A stretch of 64,000 nucleotides of DNA from Ferdinandcohnia sp047246645. Its GTDB lineage: Bacteria; Bacillota; Bacilli; Bacillales; Bacillaceae_L. The position numbers were made by a program, and so were the translations under genes. The notes below the pieces were generated by a model. That model had not been told where the DNA came from. It ran no database searches and was given only the letters and a program-made list of their open reading frames with translations. Location of the stretch: the NCBI RefSeq assembly GCF_047246645.1, contig NZ_JBFOKR010000012.1:62001-126000 (forward strand), read 5' to 3'. Below, one piece after another: positions 26,553 through 34,842 of this stretch. Every line of letters starts with the position of its first letter. Positions within the stretch are counted from its first letter, which is position 1.

Positions 26553-28997
26553 TTAATTTGTTTCTTCGTTAGTTTCTTCTTTAGTAATAATCCAGGTTTC
26601 GGTTACTTGTCCTGCATCATCTGAGTCAATAATGAATGAGCCGTTGCTATAACGATCATTTGGTCTAAGTGTATTAGGATCTAGCACTTCTATTTTACCG
26701 TTATAGGTTTTCATAAATATTTCATCAGTTTTACTAACTAAATGTGCTCCTGCAATTCGATGTGGATTGTTTTTCAATTCACGAAGCATGACAACACCGC
26801 GTTTAGCTCTTGTTGCTTTTTCAAATTCAGTTAATTTCATTCTCTTTGCCGCTCCACGTTGAGTGACAATAACTAAATCAACTGGCATTGATGGAGCAAG
26901 GATGTTTCCAGCAACTACAAAATCGCCATCCTTTAGGTTAATTCCTTTTACACCCGCTGCTCTTGCACCTACGTTACTTACCTCTTCCTCACTAAACCAT
27001 AGACCGTAACCATAGTTTGTAACTAAGAACACATCCATATTTCCATTTGTCACATGTACATTAACTACTTCATCATTAGCTTTAACGTTAATTGCAACTA
27101 ATGGCTTTGAATAGCGTTGTGCTTTATATAATGATAGCTCTGATTTCTTTACCATACCGTTTTTGGTCACAAAAAGTAGATACTCTGGTAAGTCAAAATT
27201 AGTAACAGGCAACGCTTCAATAATACGTTCATCACGGTCTATACTAATAATATTTGCTACGTGTTGACCCAGGTCCTTCCAACGAATATCAGGTAATTCA
27301 TGTACAGGTAAATATAAGTAGTTACCCTTATTCGTAAAGAGAAGCAGTGTATCCGTGGTATTGATTTCTAATTTACGTAATAACCTGTCTGTATCCTTCA
27401 TACCAAAATCCTGACCGTTAGATGCTGCATATGAACGCGGACTTGTGCGTTTTACATAGCCATCCTGTGTAACTGTAACAATTACATCCTCAGATGGAAT
27501 CATTACCTCAAGGTTGATTTTGATTTCCTCAATTTCATCTTCAATCTTTGAACGTCTATTATCTGCATAAGTTTTCTTTACGCGTTTCAAGTCAGTTTTA
27601 ATAACTTGATATAGTTTACTCTCATCTTGAAGAATTTCAGTTAGTTCATTTATTTTTTGATTTAACTCATCAAATTCTTGTTGCAGAGCAGTTATATCGG
27701 TGTTTGTTAAGCGGTATAACTGTAAAGAAACAATAGCTTCTGATTGAGGCTCAGTAAACGCAAATTTATCTATCAAATTGTTCTTTGCATCGCGCTTATC
27801 CTGTGAAGCGCGAATTGTTGCAATAACTTCGTCTAAGATAGACAGTGCCTTCATGAGACCTTCTACAACGTGCTGACGTTCTTTCGCTTTATCTAGTTCA
27901 AAAACAGATCGATTTGTGATGACCTCTTTTTGATGTTCGATATAGGCATCTAGCATTTTGGGAAGGCTCATTAATGTTGGTCGCTTATTTAATATAGCCA
28001 CCATGTTAAAGTTATACGTTATTTGCAAATCAGTATTTTTATAGAGGTAGTATAATACTCCTGCAGCATCTGCATCTTTCTTTAATTCAATGACAATTCG
28101 TAGACCAGTTCGATCTGTTTCATCACGAACCTCATTAATACCTTCTACCTTGCGATCTAAACGAAACTCATCTATCTTTTTAACAAGATTAGCCTTATTT
28201 ACTTCATAAGGGATTTCTGTAACTACAATTTGTTGTTTTCCACCACGTAAATCTTCAATATCAGCTTTACCACGAACGATTATCTTACCTTTTCCAGTTT
28301 CATAGGCCTTCCTAATTCCGTCTATACCTTGAATGATACCACCTGTAGGAAAGTCAGGACCTTTAATAACTTTCATTAAATCCTCAACTGTTGAGGAAGG
28401 CTTATCTATTCTCATAATAACCCCATCAATCACTTCACCTAAATGATGTGGGGGAATTTCTGTTGCATATCCTGCTGAAATACCAGTAGACCCATTTACG
28501 AGCAGGTTTGGAAACATCGCAGGTAAAACAATTGGTTCTTCACTTGTATCGTCAAAGTTAGGAACAAATTCAACAGTTTTCTTTTCAATGTCTCGCAATA
28601 GTTCAGAAGAAAGACTTGATAAACGTGCCTCTGTATAACGCATTGCAGCTGGAGGGTCACCGTCATTACTTCCGTTGTTTCCATGCATTTCGATAAGAAC
28701 ATTACGAACCTTCCAATCTTGACTCATCCTTACCATTGCATCATATACAGAAGTATCACCGTGCGGATGGTAATTACCGATTACATTACCGACCGTTTTG
28801 GCTGATTTACGAAATCCTTTGTCAGAAGTATTTCCTTCCACATGCATCGCATATAGAATACGTCTTTGAACTGGTTTTAGACCATCTCGCGCATCTGGAA
28901 GTGCACGTTCCTGAATAATGTACTTACTATATCTCCCGAATCGATCCCCAATTACTTCTTCCAGAGGTAAATCGCGAAATTTCTCTATCTGTGTCAT
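26553..28997 (-). CDS. parC: DNA topoisomerase IV subunit A
   Basis: 814 residues. The winged-helix cleavage domain carries the catalytic Tyr121 (AMRYTEARL) next to Arg120. The C-terminal beta-pinwheel lacks a canonical GyrA box, and the gene directly follows parE, both pointing to ParC rather than GyrA. With ParE it decatenates daughter chromosomes. The quinolone-determining segment reads HPHGDTSVYDAMV: Thr82 stands where S. aureus GrlA has Ser80 and Asp86 where it has Glu84. Start one base after the parE stop, so translationally coupled. Confidence 0.96.
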   Translation of the reverse strand: MTQIEKFRDLPLEEVIGDRFGRYSKYIIQERALPDARDGLKPVQRRILYAMHVEGNTSDKGFRKSAKTVGNVIGNYHPHGDTSVYDAMVRMSQDWKVRNVLIEMHGNNGSNDGDPPAAMRYTEARLSSLSSELLRDIEKKTVEFVPNFDDTSEEPIVLPAMFPNLLVNGSTGISAGYATEIPPHHLGEVIDGVIMRIDKPSSTVEDLMKVIKGPDFPTGGIIQGIDGIRKAYETGKGKIIVRGKADIEDLRGGKQQIVVTEIPYEVNKANLVKKIDEFRLDRKVEGINEVRDETDRTGLRIVIELKKDADAAGVLYYLYKNTDLQITYNFNMVAILNKRPTLMSLPKMLDAYIEHQKEVITNRSVFELDKAKERQHVVEGLMKALSILDEVIATIRASQDKRDAKNNLIDKFAFTEPQSEAIVSLQLYRLTNTDITALQQEFDELNQKINELTEILQDESKLYQVIKTDLKRVKKTYADNRRSKIEDEIEEIKINLEVMIPSEDVIVTVTQDGYVKRTSPRSYAASNGQDFGMKDTDRLLRKLEINTTDTLLLFTNKGNYLYLPVHELPDIRWKDLGQHVANIISIDRDERIIEALPVTNFDLPEYLLFVTKNGMVKKSELSLYKAQRYSKPLVAINVKANDEVVNVHVTNGNMDVFLVTNYGYGLWFSEEEVSNVGARAAGVKGINLKDGDFVVAGNILAPSMPVDLVIVTQRGAAKRMKLTEFEKATRAKRGVVMLRELKNNPHRIAGAHLVSKTDEIFMKTYNGKIEVLDPNTLRPNDRYSNGSFIIDSDDAGQVTETWIITKEETNEETN

Positions 28998-28998
28998 C

Positions 28999-30969
28999 TT
29001 AATTTAACTCCCCTTCTGCGACCGATAAATTTTCGTTGTCCAATATATTTGAATCTTCTTCAAGACCGAAAGCAACATTTGATTCAATCCATTTTCGACG
29101 TGGTTCTACTTTATCGCCCATAAGAGTAGTTACTCTTCTTTCAGCTCTTGCAATATCATCAATACGAACACGAATTAACGTTCTCGTTTCAGGGTTCATT
29201 GTTGTATCCCAAAGCTGATCAGCATTCATTTCTCCTAATCCTTTGTAACGCTGAATCATATATCCTCTACCTATTTTACTAATTGCGCCTTTTAATTCAT
29301 CATCTGACCAGGCATACTCAATAACTTCTTTTTTACCTGTTCCCTTACTTACTTTATATAGCGGTGGTAATGCAATAAATACTTTACCCGCTTCAATAAG
29401 TGGTTTCATATAACGATAAAAGAATGTAAGTAATAATACCTGAATATGCGCACCATCTGTATCAGCATCTGTCATGATTACAACTTTATCATAATTAATA
29501 TCCTCTACGGAAAAATCAGCACCAACACCGCCACCTACAGCATGGATAATAGTATTGATTTCTTCGTTCTTAAAAATGTCCTGAAGTTTTGCTTTCTCAG
29601 TATTAATAACTTTACCTCTAAGTGGAAGAACCGCTTGGAAACGACGGTCTCGACCTTGCTTCGCAGAGCCTCCGGCTGAATCACCCTCAACTAGGTATAA
29701 TTCATTCTTCTGAGGATTTTTAGATTGAGCAGGCGTTAACTTACCACTTAAGACCGCCTCGGATTTCTTTTTCTTTTTACCACTTCTCGCTTCTTCTCTT
29801 GCTTTTCTAGCTGCTTCCCTTGCTTGATAAGCTTTTACTGCCTTTTTAACTAAGAGGGAGCTTATATCAGGGTTTTCCTCAAAGAAATATGCCAGGTTTT
29901 CAGAAACTACTGAATCAACAGCTGAACGTGCTTCACTTGTGCCAAGCTTTCCTTTCGTTTGACCCTCGAATTGTAATAATTCCTCTGGAATACGAACAGA
30001 AACAATAGCTGTTAATCCTTCACGGATATCTGATCCATCCAGGTTTTTGTCTTTTTCCTTGAGGACACCTATTTTACGTGCATACTCATTAAAGGCACGG
30101 GTTAATGCTGTCTTAGAACCAGCTTCGTGTGTACCCCCATCTTTTGTTCGCACATTATTAACAAAAGAAAGAACATTCTCTGAATATCCATCATTAAATT
30201 GAAAGGAGTATTCCACTTCAATCCGGTTCTGCTCCCCCTCAAATGAAATAACAGGATGGAGAACATCTTTTTCTTCATTTAAATATCCAACAAATGCTTC
30301 AATACCATTTTCATAATGAAACACTTCTTGAAAATCATTACGCTCATCAATAATCTCTATTTTTAAACCTTTTAGTAAGAAAGCAGATTCACGTAACCGC
30401 TCGCTTAAAGTTTCAAAATTATAAGTTATAGTACTAAAAATCGTTGGATCTGGCTTAAAATGGATTGTTGTACCAGATTGGTTAGTTTTACCCACGTTTT
30501 CAAGTGTTGTAGCAGGTACGCCACCATTCTCGAACCGTTGTTCATATACAAATCCATTTCGTTTAATGGTCACTTTTAACCATTCAGATAAGGCATTTAC
30601 GACTGATGCACCTACACCATGTAGCCCGCCACTCGCCTTATAACCACCTTGTCCAAATTTTCCACCTGCATGTAACACGGTAAATATTACCTCAGGAGTT
30701 GGCTTTCCCATTTTATGCATCCCTGTAGGCATACCTCTACCTTTATCCTGTACACTAATACTATTGTCTTTATGAATTTTTACAATGATATGATTTCCGT
30801 AACCAGCAAGTGCTTCATCCACCGAATTATCTACAATTTCATAAACAAGATGATGAAGTCCTCTGCTATCTGTACTTCCAATATACATACCTGGTCTTTT
30901 TCTAACGGCTTCAAGGCCTTCTAGTACTTGTATTGCATCGTCATTATATTCAAATTGCTGCTTCGCCAA
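28999..30969 (-). CDS. parE: DNA topoisomerase IV subunit B
   Basis: 656 residues. GHKL ATPase: EIVDNSVDEAL (N-box) and GLHGVGASVVNALS (glycine box). TOPRIM: EGDSAGGSAKQGRDRRFQ and DADTDGAHI with the metal-binding Asp pair. C-terminal YKGLGEMN. The protein is taken to start at TTG 30969 (LAKQQFEYNDDAI), aligned with ParE of B. subtilis, with AAAGGGGT seven bases upstream; an open stretch to 30993 adds only leader codons. First gene of the parE-parC operon. Confidence 0.96.
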   Translation of the reverse strand: MAKQQFEYNDDAIQVLEGLEAVRKRPGMYIGSTDSRGLHHLVYEIVDNSVDEALAGYGNHIIVKIHKDNSISVQDKGRGMPTGMHKMGKPTPEVIFTVLHAGGKFGQGGYKASGGLHGVGASVVNALSEWLKVTIKRNGFVYEQRFENGGVPATTLENVGKTNQSGTTIHFKPDPTIFSTITYNFETLSERLRESAFLLKGLKIEIIDERNDFQEVFHYENGIEAFVGYLNEEKDVLHPVISFEGEQNRIEVEYSFQFNDGYSENVLSFVNNVRTKDGGTHEAGSKTALTRAFNEYARKIGVLKEKDKNLDGSDIREGLTAIVSVRIPEELLQFEGQTKGKLGTSEARSAVDSVVSENLAYFFEENPDISSLLVKKAVKAYQAREAARKAREEARSGKKKKKSEAVLSGKLTPAQSKNPQKNELYLVEGDSAGGSAKQGRDRRFQAVLPLRGKVINTEKAKLQDIFKNEEINTIIHAVGGGVGADFSVEDINYDKVVIMTDADTDGAHIQVLLLTFFYRYMKPLIEAGKVFIALPPLYKVSKGTGKKEVIEYAWSDDELKGAISKIGRGYMIQRYKGLGEMNADQLWDTTMNPETRTLIRVRIDDIARAERRVTTLMGDKVEPRRKWIESNVAFGLEEDSNILDNENLSVAEGELN

Positions 30970-31013
30970 AAAACATACCCCTTTCATATACACAAAAACC
31001 TGGTATATCTACC

Positions 31014-31034
31014 AAGCCATATGGCTTTAAAGCC
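31014..31034 (-). other. Overlapping palindromes in the parE leader
   Basis: AAGCCATATGGCTT (31014-31027) and GGCTTTAAAGCC (31023-31034) share the same GGCTT arm, so the two hairpins exclude each other. They lie 45-65 bases upstream of the parE start. The 340-bp gap 30970-31309 otherwise holds only the yneT terminator and unassigned AT-rich sequence. Confidence 0.4.
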
Positions 31035-31165
31035 TCTCTCTATATATTTATACTATCACTTAAATAAAGCCTTCTAAGATAAAGAACAGATGTTTTTATT
31101 TTTAATGCTCTATGTTTTATTTTATCTGTTTATCTTAATTTGGCAAACCGAAATTTAGAAAAAAG

Positions 31166-31199
31166 CAAAAATCCTTGTCTAAATGGACAAGGATTTTAT
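31166..31199 (-). terminator. Rho-independent terminator downstream of yneT
   Basis: 12-bp stem AAAATCCTTGTC / GACAAGGATTTT (31168-31179 with 31186-31197) with A-run upstream on plus; lies 110 bases past the yneT stop. Confidence 0.8.
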
Positions 31200-31309
31200 C
31201 AACGGTTAGATAAAAAACAGTCGAATTTTAAAGGTTTGGAGGAATTATCTATAGACATAAAGTAAAGATAGCATCCTCTTTTTTCCATTAGATTAATCTA
31301 ATTTAAATT

Positions 31310-31723
31310 CTACTTTGTTAATGCATGTTCTACCTTTATACAACGATCCATTACAACCGTATAACCACGTTCTTTTAAGAAATCATAAGCTTCTTCATTA
31401 ATCAGACCTAGTTGAGCCCAGTACACATCAGCATCTATTTCTACGAAGTCCTTTGCCACATCTAATAAGTGCTCGGAACGACGGAATACATTTACAATGT
31501 CAACATGTCCTTCAATTTCATTCAGTGACTTTACTGCTTTCACACCTAGAACTTTATCAACAGTCGGATTAACTGGGATAATTTCATAACCAGCATCCTG
31601 CATTGCTTTACTTACCATATGAGAAGTTTTCTCAGGATCAGCTGATAATCCAACAACAGCAATCCGCTTGCTTTTCTTTAAAATCTTTCCTAATTCATCA
31701 CGTGATGGTATTTCTACTGCCAT
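31310..31723 (-). CDS. yneT: CoA-binding domain protein YneT
   Basis: 137 residues, a single Rossmann-like CoA-binding domain: RIAVVGLSADPEKTSHMVSKAMQDAGYEIIPVNP (about 20-53) is the nucleotide-binding first unit, and the C-terminal VVMDRCIKVEH is typical of the family. It is the succinyl-CoA-synthetase-alpha-like fold without the ligase parts. The position next to parE matches B. subtilis. Biochemical role unknown. Confidence 0.93.
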   Translation of the reverse strand: MAVEIPSRDELGKILKKSKRIAVVGLSADPEKTSHMVSKAMQDAGYEIIPVNPTVDKVLGVKAVKSLNEIEGHVDIVNVFRRSEHLLDVAKDFVEIDADVYWAQLGLINEEAYDFLKERGYTVVMDRCIKVEHALTK

Positions 31724-31911
31724 GTTACCTAGTCCCCTTTACGTATAATGAAATCATTGGAAAAACACGATTCACCGAAAAAAATAGCGGATTCAATGTT
31801 TTTCCTCACTTTTAATGTTAAAAAAGATAAAATTTCTTGAAGTAAAAGTCTAGTAAGTATCTTCCATAGTATTTCGATTAGTAAGAAGGATATTCCTTTA
31901 CTAATTTCAAA

Positions 31912-33648
31912 TTACTTATTAACTACTTCCGTTTCTTCAATTGACTGTGAAATTGTCGTCCATGCATGTTCATTTGCGAAGTACCTTGACCATGACGCTA
32001 CACCTGCAAGTTCATATTTATGAAACAAATCGATACGTTTTTGCAAGGATTGTTCATCTTCTAACCATACTTTGTATGTAGCATGTTCCTTTTCATTATG
32101 ATATTCCACATAATTTTGACCAGAAGCATCATCATAAACTTGTGTTACATTATGCTCTGCCATCCATTGCTCAATATCAGCCATTCGGTATGCACTAGAA
32201 GTTACTTCAATCTTACCATCTTCTTTTTCTGTTTCCTTCCAAAGCCTTGTGTATAGTGGGACACCCAGGACAAGCTTATTATTAGGAACAACTTCTAACA
32301 TTCGCTGAAGATTACTCTCTACCCAAGGTAAGCTTGCTACACTTCCAGCAATAGGTGACTTTGACCAATGTTCGTCATAAGCCATTACAATCATGTAATC
32401 TACTACAGAAATCAACTTTTCTCTATCATAGAATTTTGACCATGTGCTATTATCCGAAATAAATGTTACATCCATTGATACAACAAGTCCTGCATTATGT
32501 AGGTAAGGGGTTGCTTCCTTAACGAATTGCGTGACAAGATATCCATCTTCTTCATACACATTCTCAATATCTATATTAATTCCATCTAACTGATAGACTG
32601 CACTATATTCTAAAAGCTGATTGATTATTTTCTTCCTAGTTTCAAAATCTTTGAATGCTTCATGAGTTTTGTCAGGGTCAAAGTCATTAGAAAACAATCC
32701 CCACACCTCATAATTCTTAGATTTTGCCCAATTACTAAATTCGGTCGATCCTAGATTATTTAGCTCGCCTTCATTGTTTTTTAGTGAAAACCATGTCGGT
32801 GAAACAACATTTACACCCGGCATCTCTGGAAGCTTATTTGTATTGGGATTTTTCGTATAAACAGCTTCCCATGTAAGGTTGATTGGAAGAGTAGGAGCTT
32901 GAACACCGGTATTTTCTTTATCTGGATTTTCTATTACTAATGTAGTAGGTTCATCAATTAATAGGATTTCCTTTTTTACATACCCTGCGTTCCCATTAGC
33001 TTTTCGAATATAATAATAATCCTTAAGGTCATCTTCAATAAATACTATTTCATTTGCTTGTAGAGAATCTACAAAAGGAGAAGTCAAGGTTGCCTCACTT
33101 CTCATTAAAAGATGCGGCTCTTTCTGCTCTTCTTTCACTTTACCAGTTAAGATCGTTTCTCCTGCTTTTCTTACAACTGTAATGCCTGTTTCTAGATTAA
33201 ACTTATATTGTAATTGGTACTGTAGTTGAAAAGGATCGATTGAGATATACGGTATACTTCCTATTTGTTTATAAATAGGATAATCTATTACAAGTGATTC
33301 TTCATTCGCATAATATTCAAGAGAATCAACCGGTATTTGATAGACCTTACTACGGGTTGTTAGAATAATAGATTCAGTTTTCTCATCAATGAGTAGACCG
33401 TCATCTATCAATTCTTGTATATAAGAAAACGGAAAATAGACGGTACCGTTTACATAAATGGCTTCATCCTTATAAATTTCACCATCTGTGACTATTGGAT
33501 ATTTCATACTCGTGTATGTTGTTATCTCCTTTGATGGAAATGGAAATAATAAAACTATCAAACTAGTTAAAACAAGGATTAGTGCTAAAAGTAAACCAAA
33601 ATAAATATAAAGTGGTGATTTAGTTTTTGAAGTCTCAATTCGGGCCAT
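31912..33648 (-). CDS. Membrane-anchored GH18 protein with stalk-like and SH3-like domains
   Basis: 578 residues. Membrane anchor at about 14-36; a stalk-like beta domain (YVNGTVYFPFSYIQ...) at about 45-165, of the copper-amine-oxidase-N type seen in Bacillus cell-wall proteins; a bacterial SH3-like domain at about 178-232; then a GH18 barrel with DGINIDIE at 355-362. The second Asp of DxxDxDxE is replaced by Asn, as in SleL/YaaH-type spore cortex hydrolases, and the catalytic Glu362 is kept. Expected to act on peptidoglycan glycan. Start at 33648 chosen for AGGAGG; the longer open frame overlaps plsY. Divergent from plsY. Confidence 0.88.
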   Translation of the reverse strand: MARIETSKTKSPLYIYFGLLLALILVLTSLIVLLFPFPSKEITTYTSMKYPIVTDGEIYKDEAIYVNGTVYFPFSYIQELIDDGLLIDEKTESIILTTRSKVYQIPVDSLEYYANEESLVIDYPIYKQIGSIPYISIDPFQLQYQLQYKFNLETGITVVRKAGETILTGKVKEEQKEPHLLMRSEATLTSPFVDSLQANEIVFIEDDLKDYYYIRKANGNAGYVKKEILLIDEPTTLVIENPDKENTGVQAPTLPINLTWEAVYTKNPNTNKLPEMPGVNVVSPTWFSLKNNEGELNNLGSTEFSNWAKSKNYEVWGLFSNDFDPDKTHEAFKDFETRKKIINQLLEYSAVYQLDGINIDIENVYEEDGYLVTQFVKEATPYLHNAGLVVSMDVTFISDNSTWSKFYDREKLISVVDYMIVMAYDEHWSKSPIAGSVASLPWVESNLQRMLEVVPNNKLVLGVPLYTRLWKETEKEDGKIEVTSSAYRMADIEQWMAEHNVTQVYDDASGQNYVEYHNEKEHATYKVWLEDEQSLQKRIDLFHKYELAGVASWSRYFANEHAWTTISQSIEETEVVNK

Positions 33649-33680
33649 TATACATCCTCCTAACGACATGTTACGAAACT

Positions 33681-33690
33681 TTTGTCGAAA
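33681..33690. promoter_or_regulatory. Candidate Spo0A box between the GH18 gene and plsY
   Basis: TTTGTCGAAA, an exact match to the extended 0A box, 33 bases upstream of the GH18 start. Short motif, so chance occurrence is possible. Confidence 0.35.
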
Positions 33691-33826
33691 AGAAAAGAAA
33701 AAATCATATAATAGATAAAAATTAAGTATAATGATAATAATTGGACAAACATGGTATATTGATGAAAAAATGGTACAATAGGAATTACTGAAATTATAGA
33801 TCATTTTTTTAAAAGGAGTTATGTTT

Positions 33827-34426
33827 ATGGTAGTAAATATAATACTTATTGTCATAGCTTATTTACTAGGTTCTATACCATCAGCTTTGATTGTTGGAAA
33901 GATTGGATATGGAATTGATATAAGAGAACATGGCAGTGGTAATTTAGGTGGAACTAATACATTTCGAACACTTGGCAAAAAAGCAGGGCTAATTGTCACT
34001 CTTGCAGATATATTAAAAGGGACACTTGCTGCTTCCCTCCCACTTTTCTTTGCACCTGAGTTGCACCCTCTACTAGTAGGGATGGTTGCTGTTATCGGGC
34101 ATATGTATCCTGTGTTTGCTGGATTTAAAGGTGGTAAAGCAGTTGCAACTTCTGGAGGAGTACTCCTTCTATACAACTGGCCGCTGTTTATAACAGCACT
34201 TTTAAGCTTTTTTATTTTTTTAAAACTTACTAAAATGGTTTCTCTTTCATCTATGTTAACAGCAGTTGTGTGTGTGCTATATAGTATCGTATTTAGTTTA
34301 ATCATTAGGGTTGATATTCCGTTAATTATTATCGTAGTCCTCTTAGCAAGCTTTGTATTCTACCGTCATCGTGCAAATATTATTCGTATTCGAAACAAGA
34401 CTGAACCTAAAATAAAATGGCTATAA
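33827..34426 (+). CDS. plsY: Acyl-phosphate:glycerol-3-phosphate acyltransferase PlsY
   Basis: 199 residues, five membrane helices. The three conserved cytosol-side motifs are present: GSIPSALIVGK (about 14-24), GSGNLGGTNTFR (about 37-48) and GHMYPVFAGFKGGKAVAT (about 91-108). PlsY makes lysophosphatidic acid from acyl phosphate, the first acylation in phospholipid synthesis. ATG 33827 is preferred to ATG 33821 because GGAG ends only two bases before the latter. B. subtilis name yneS. Confidence 0.96.
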   Translation: MVVNIILIVIAYLLGSIPSALIVGKIGYGIDIREHGSGNLGGTNTFRTLGKKAGLIVTLADILKGTLAASLPLFFAPELHPLLVGMVAVIGHMYPVFAGFKGGKAVATSGGVLLLYNWPLFITALLSFFIFLKLTKMVSLSSMLTAVVCVLYSIVFSLIIRVDIPLIIIVVLLASFVFYRHRANIIRIRNKTEPKIKWL

Positions 34427-34432
34427 GAGACA

Positions 34433-34466
34433 AAGACCTCCTGTTACGGAGGCTTTTCTTTTTGTG
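34433..34466 (+). terminator. Rho-independent terminator of plsY
   Basis: CCTCC / GGAGG stem extended by AAG-CTT pairing, loop TGTTAC, followed by T-rich sequence. Confidence 0.8.
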
Positions 34467-34554
34467 AAGTTTTCAGATTTGTCAATAATTTTAGTGATAA
34501 TCTATACAGATTTGTTGTATTATAATAGTAGAATATATATTTAAGGAGTTGATT

Positions 34555-34758
34555 GTGTTGAAAGGTACTGAATCAAGTAATTTTGTTTATCAAACGAGTG
34601 TTGGTCCGTCAACTGAGGAATTTTTATTGGAACTTTACACATACTCCCCTGACTTTTCAACTAGTTTAACTCCATATCGTACAATTTCGTCCTTTGATGA
34701 ACTAATATCTGTATTAGAATTTTTAGATGATAATGAAGACTATGTAAGCGCTTTATAG
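34555..34758 (+). CDS. Small hypothetical protein, 67 aa
   Basis: 67 residues, acidic, no Cys, no membrane segment; C-terminal SSFDELISVLEFLDDNEDYVSAL is probably a helix. GTG 34555 (six bases after AAGGAG) and TTG 34558 (nine bases) are both possible starts; the in-frame TTG at 34549 lies directly against the ribosome binding site. A sigma-A-like TTGTTGTATTATAATAG sequence lies upstream. No family recognised. Confidence 0.65.
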   Translation: MLKGTESSNFVYQTSVGPSTEEFLLELYTYSPDFSTSLTPYRTISSFDELISVLEFLDDNEDYVSAL

Positions 34759-34790
34759 GTATAAAAGACAAAACATATTCGCAATAAAAT

Positions 34791-34829
34791 AGAAAGACGT
34801 GAGACTCTTAATCGGTCACACGTCTTTTT
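34791..34829. terminator. Bidirectional terminator
   Basis: AAAGACGTG / CACGTCTTT (34793-34801 with 34819-34827), T-run on plus and A-run on minus side; between convergent genes. Confidence 0.8.
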
Positions 34830-34842
34830 GCTTTTATTTAGC

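Noticed and set aside
33649..33855. N-terminal extension of the membrane GH18 protein
   Set aside because: It would overlap plsY and has no start signal; AGGAGG clearly marks the ATG at 33648.
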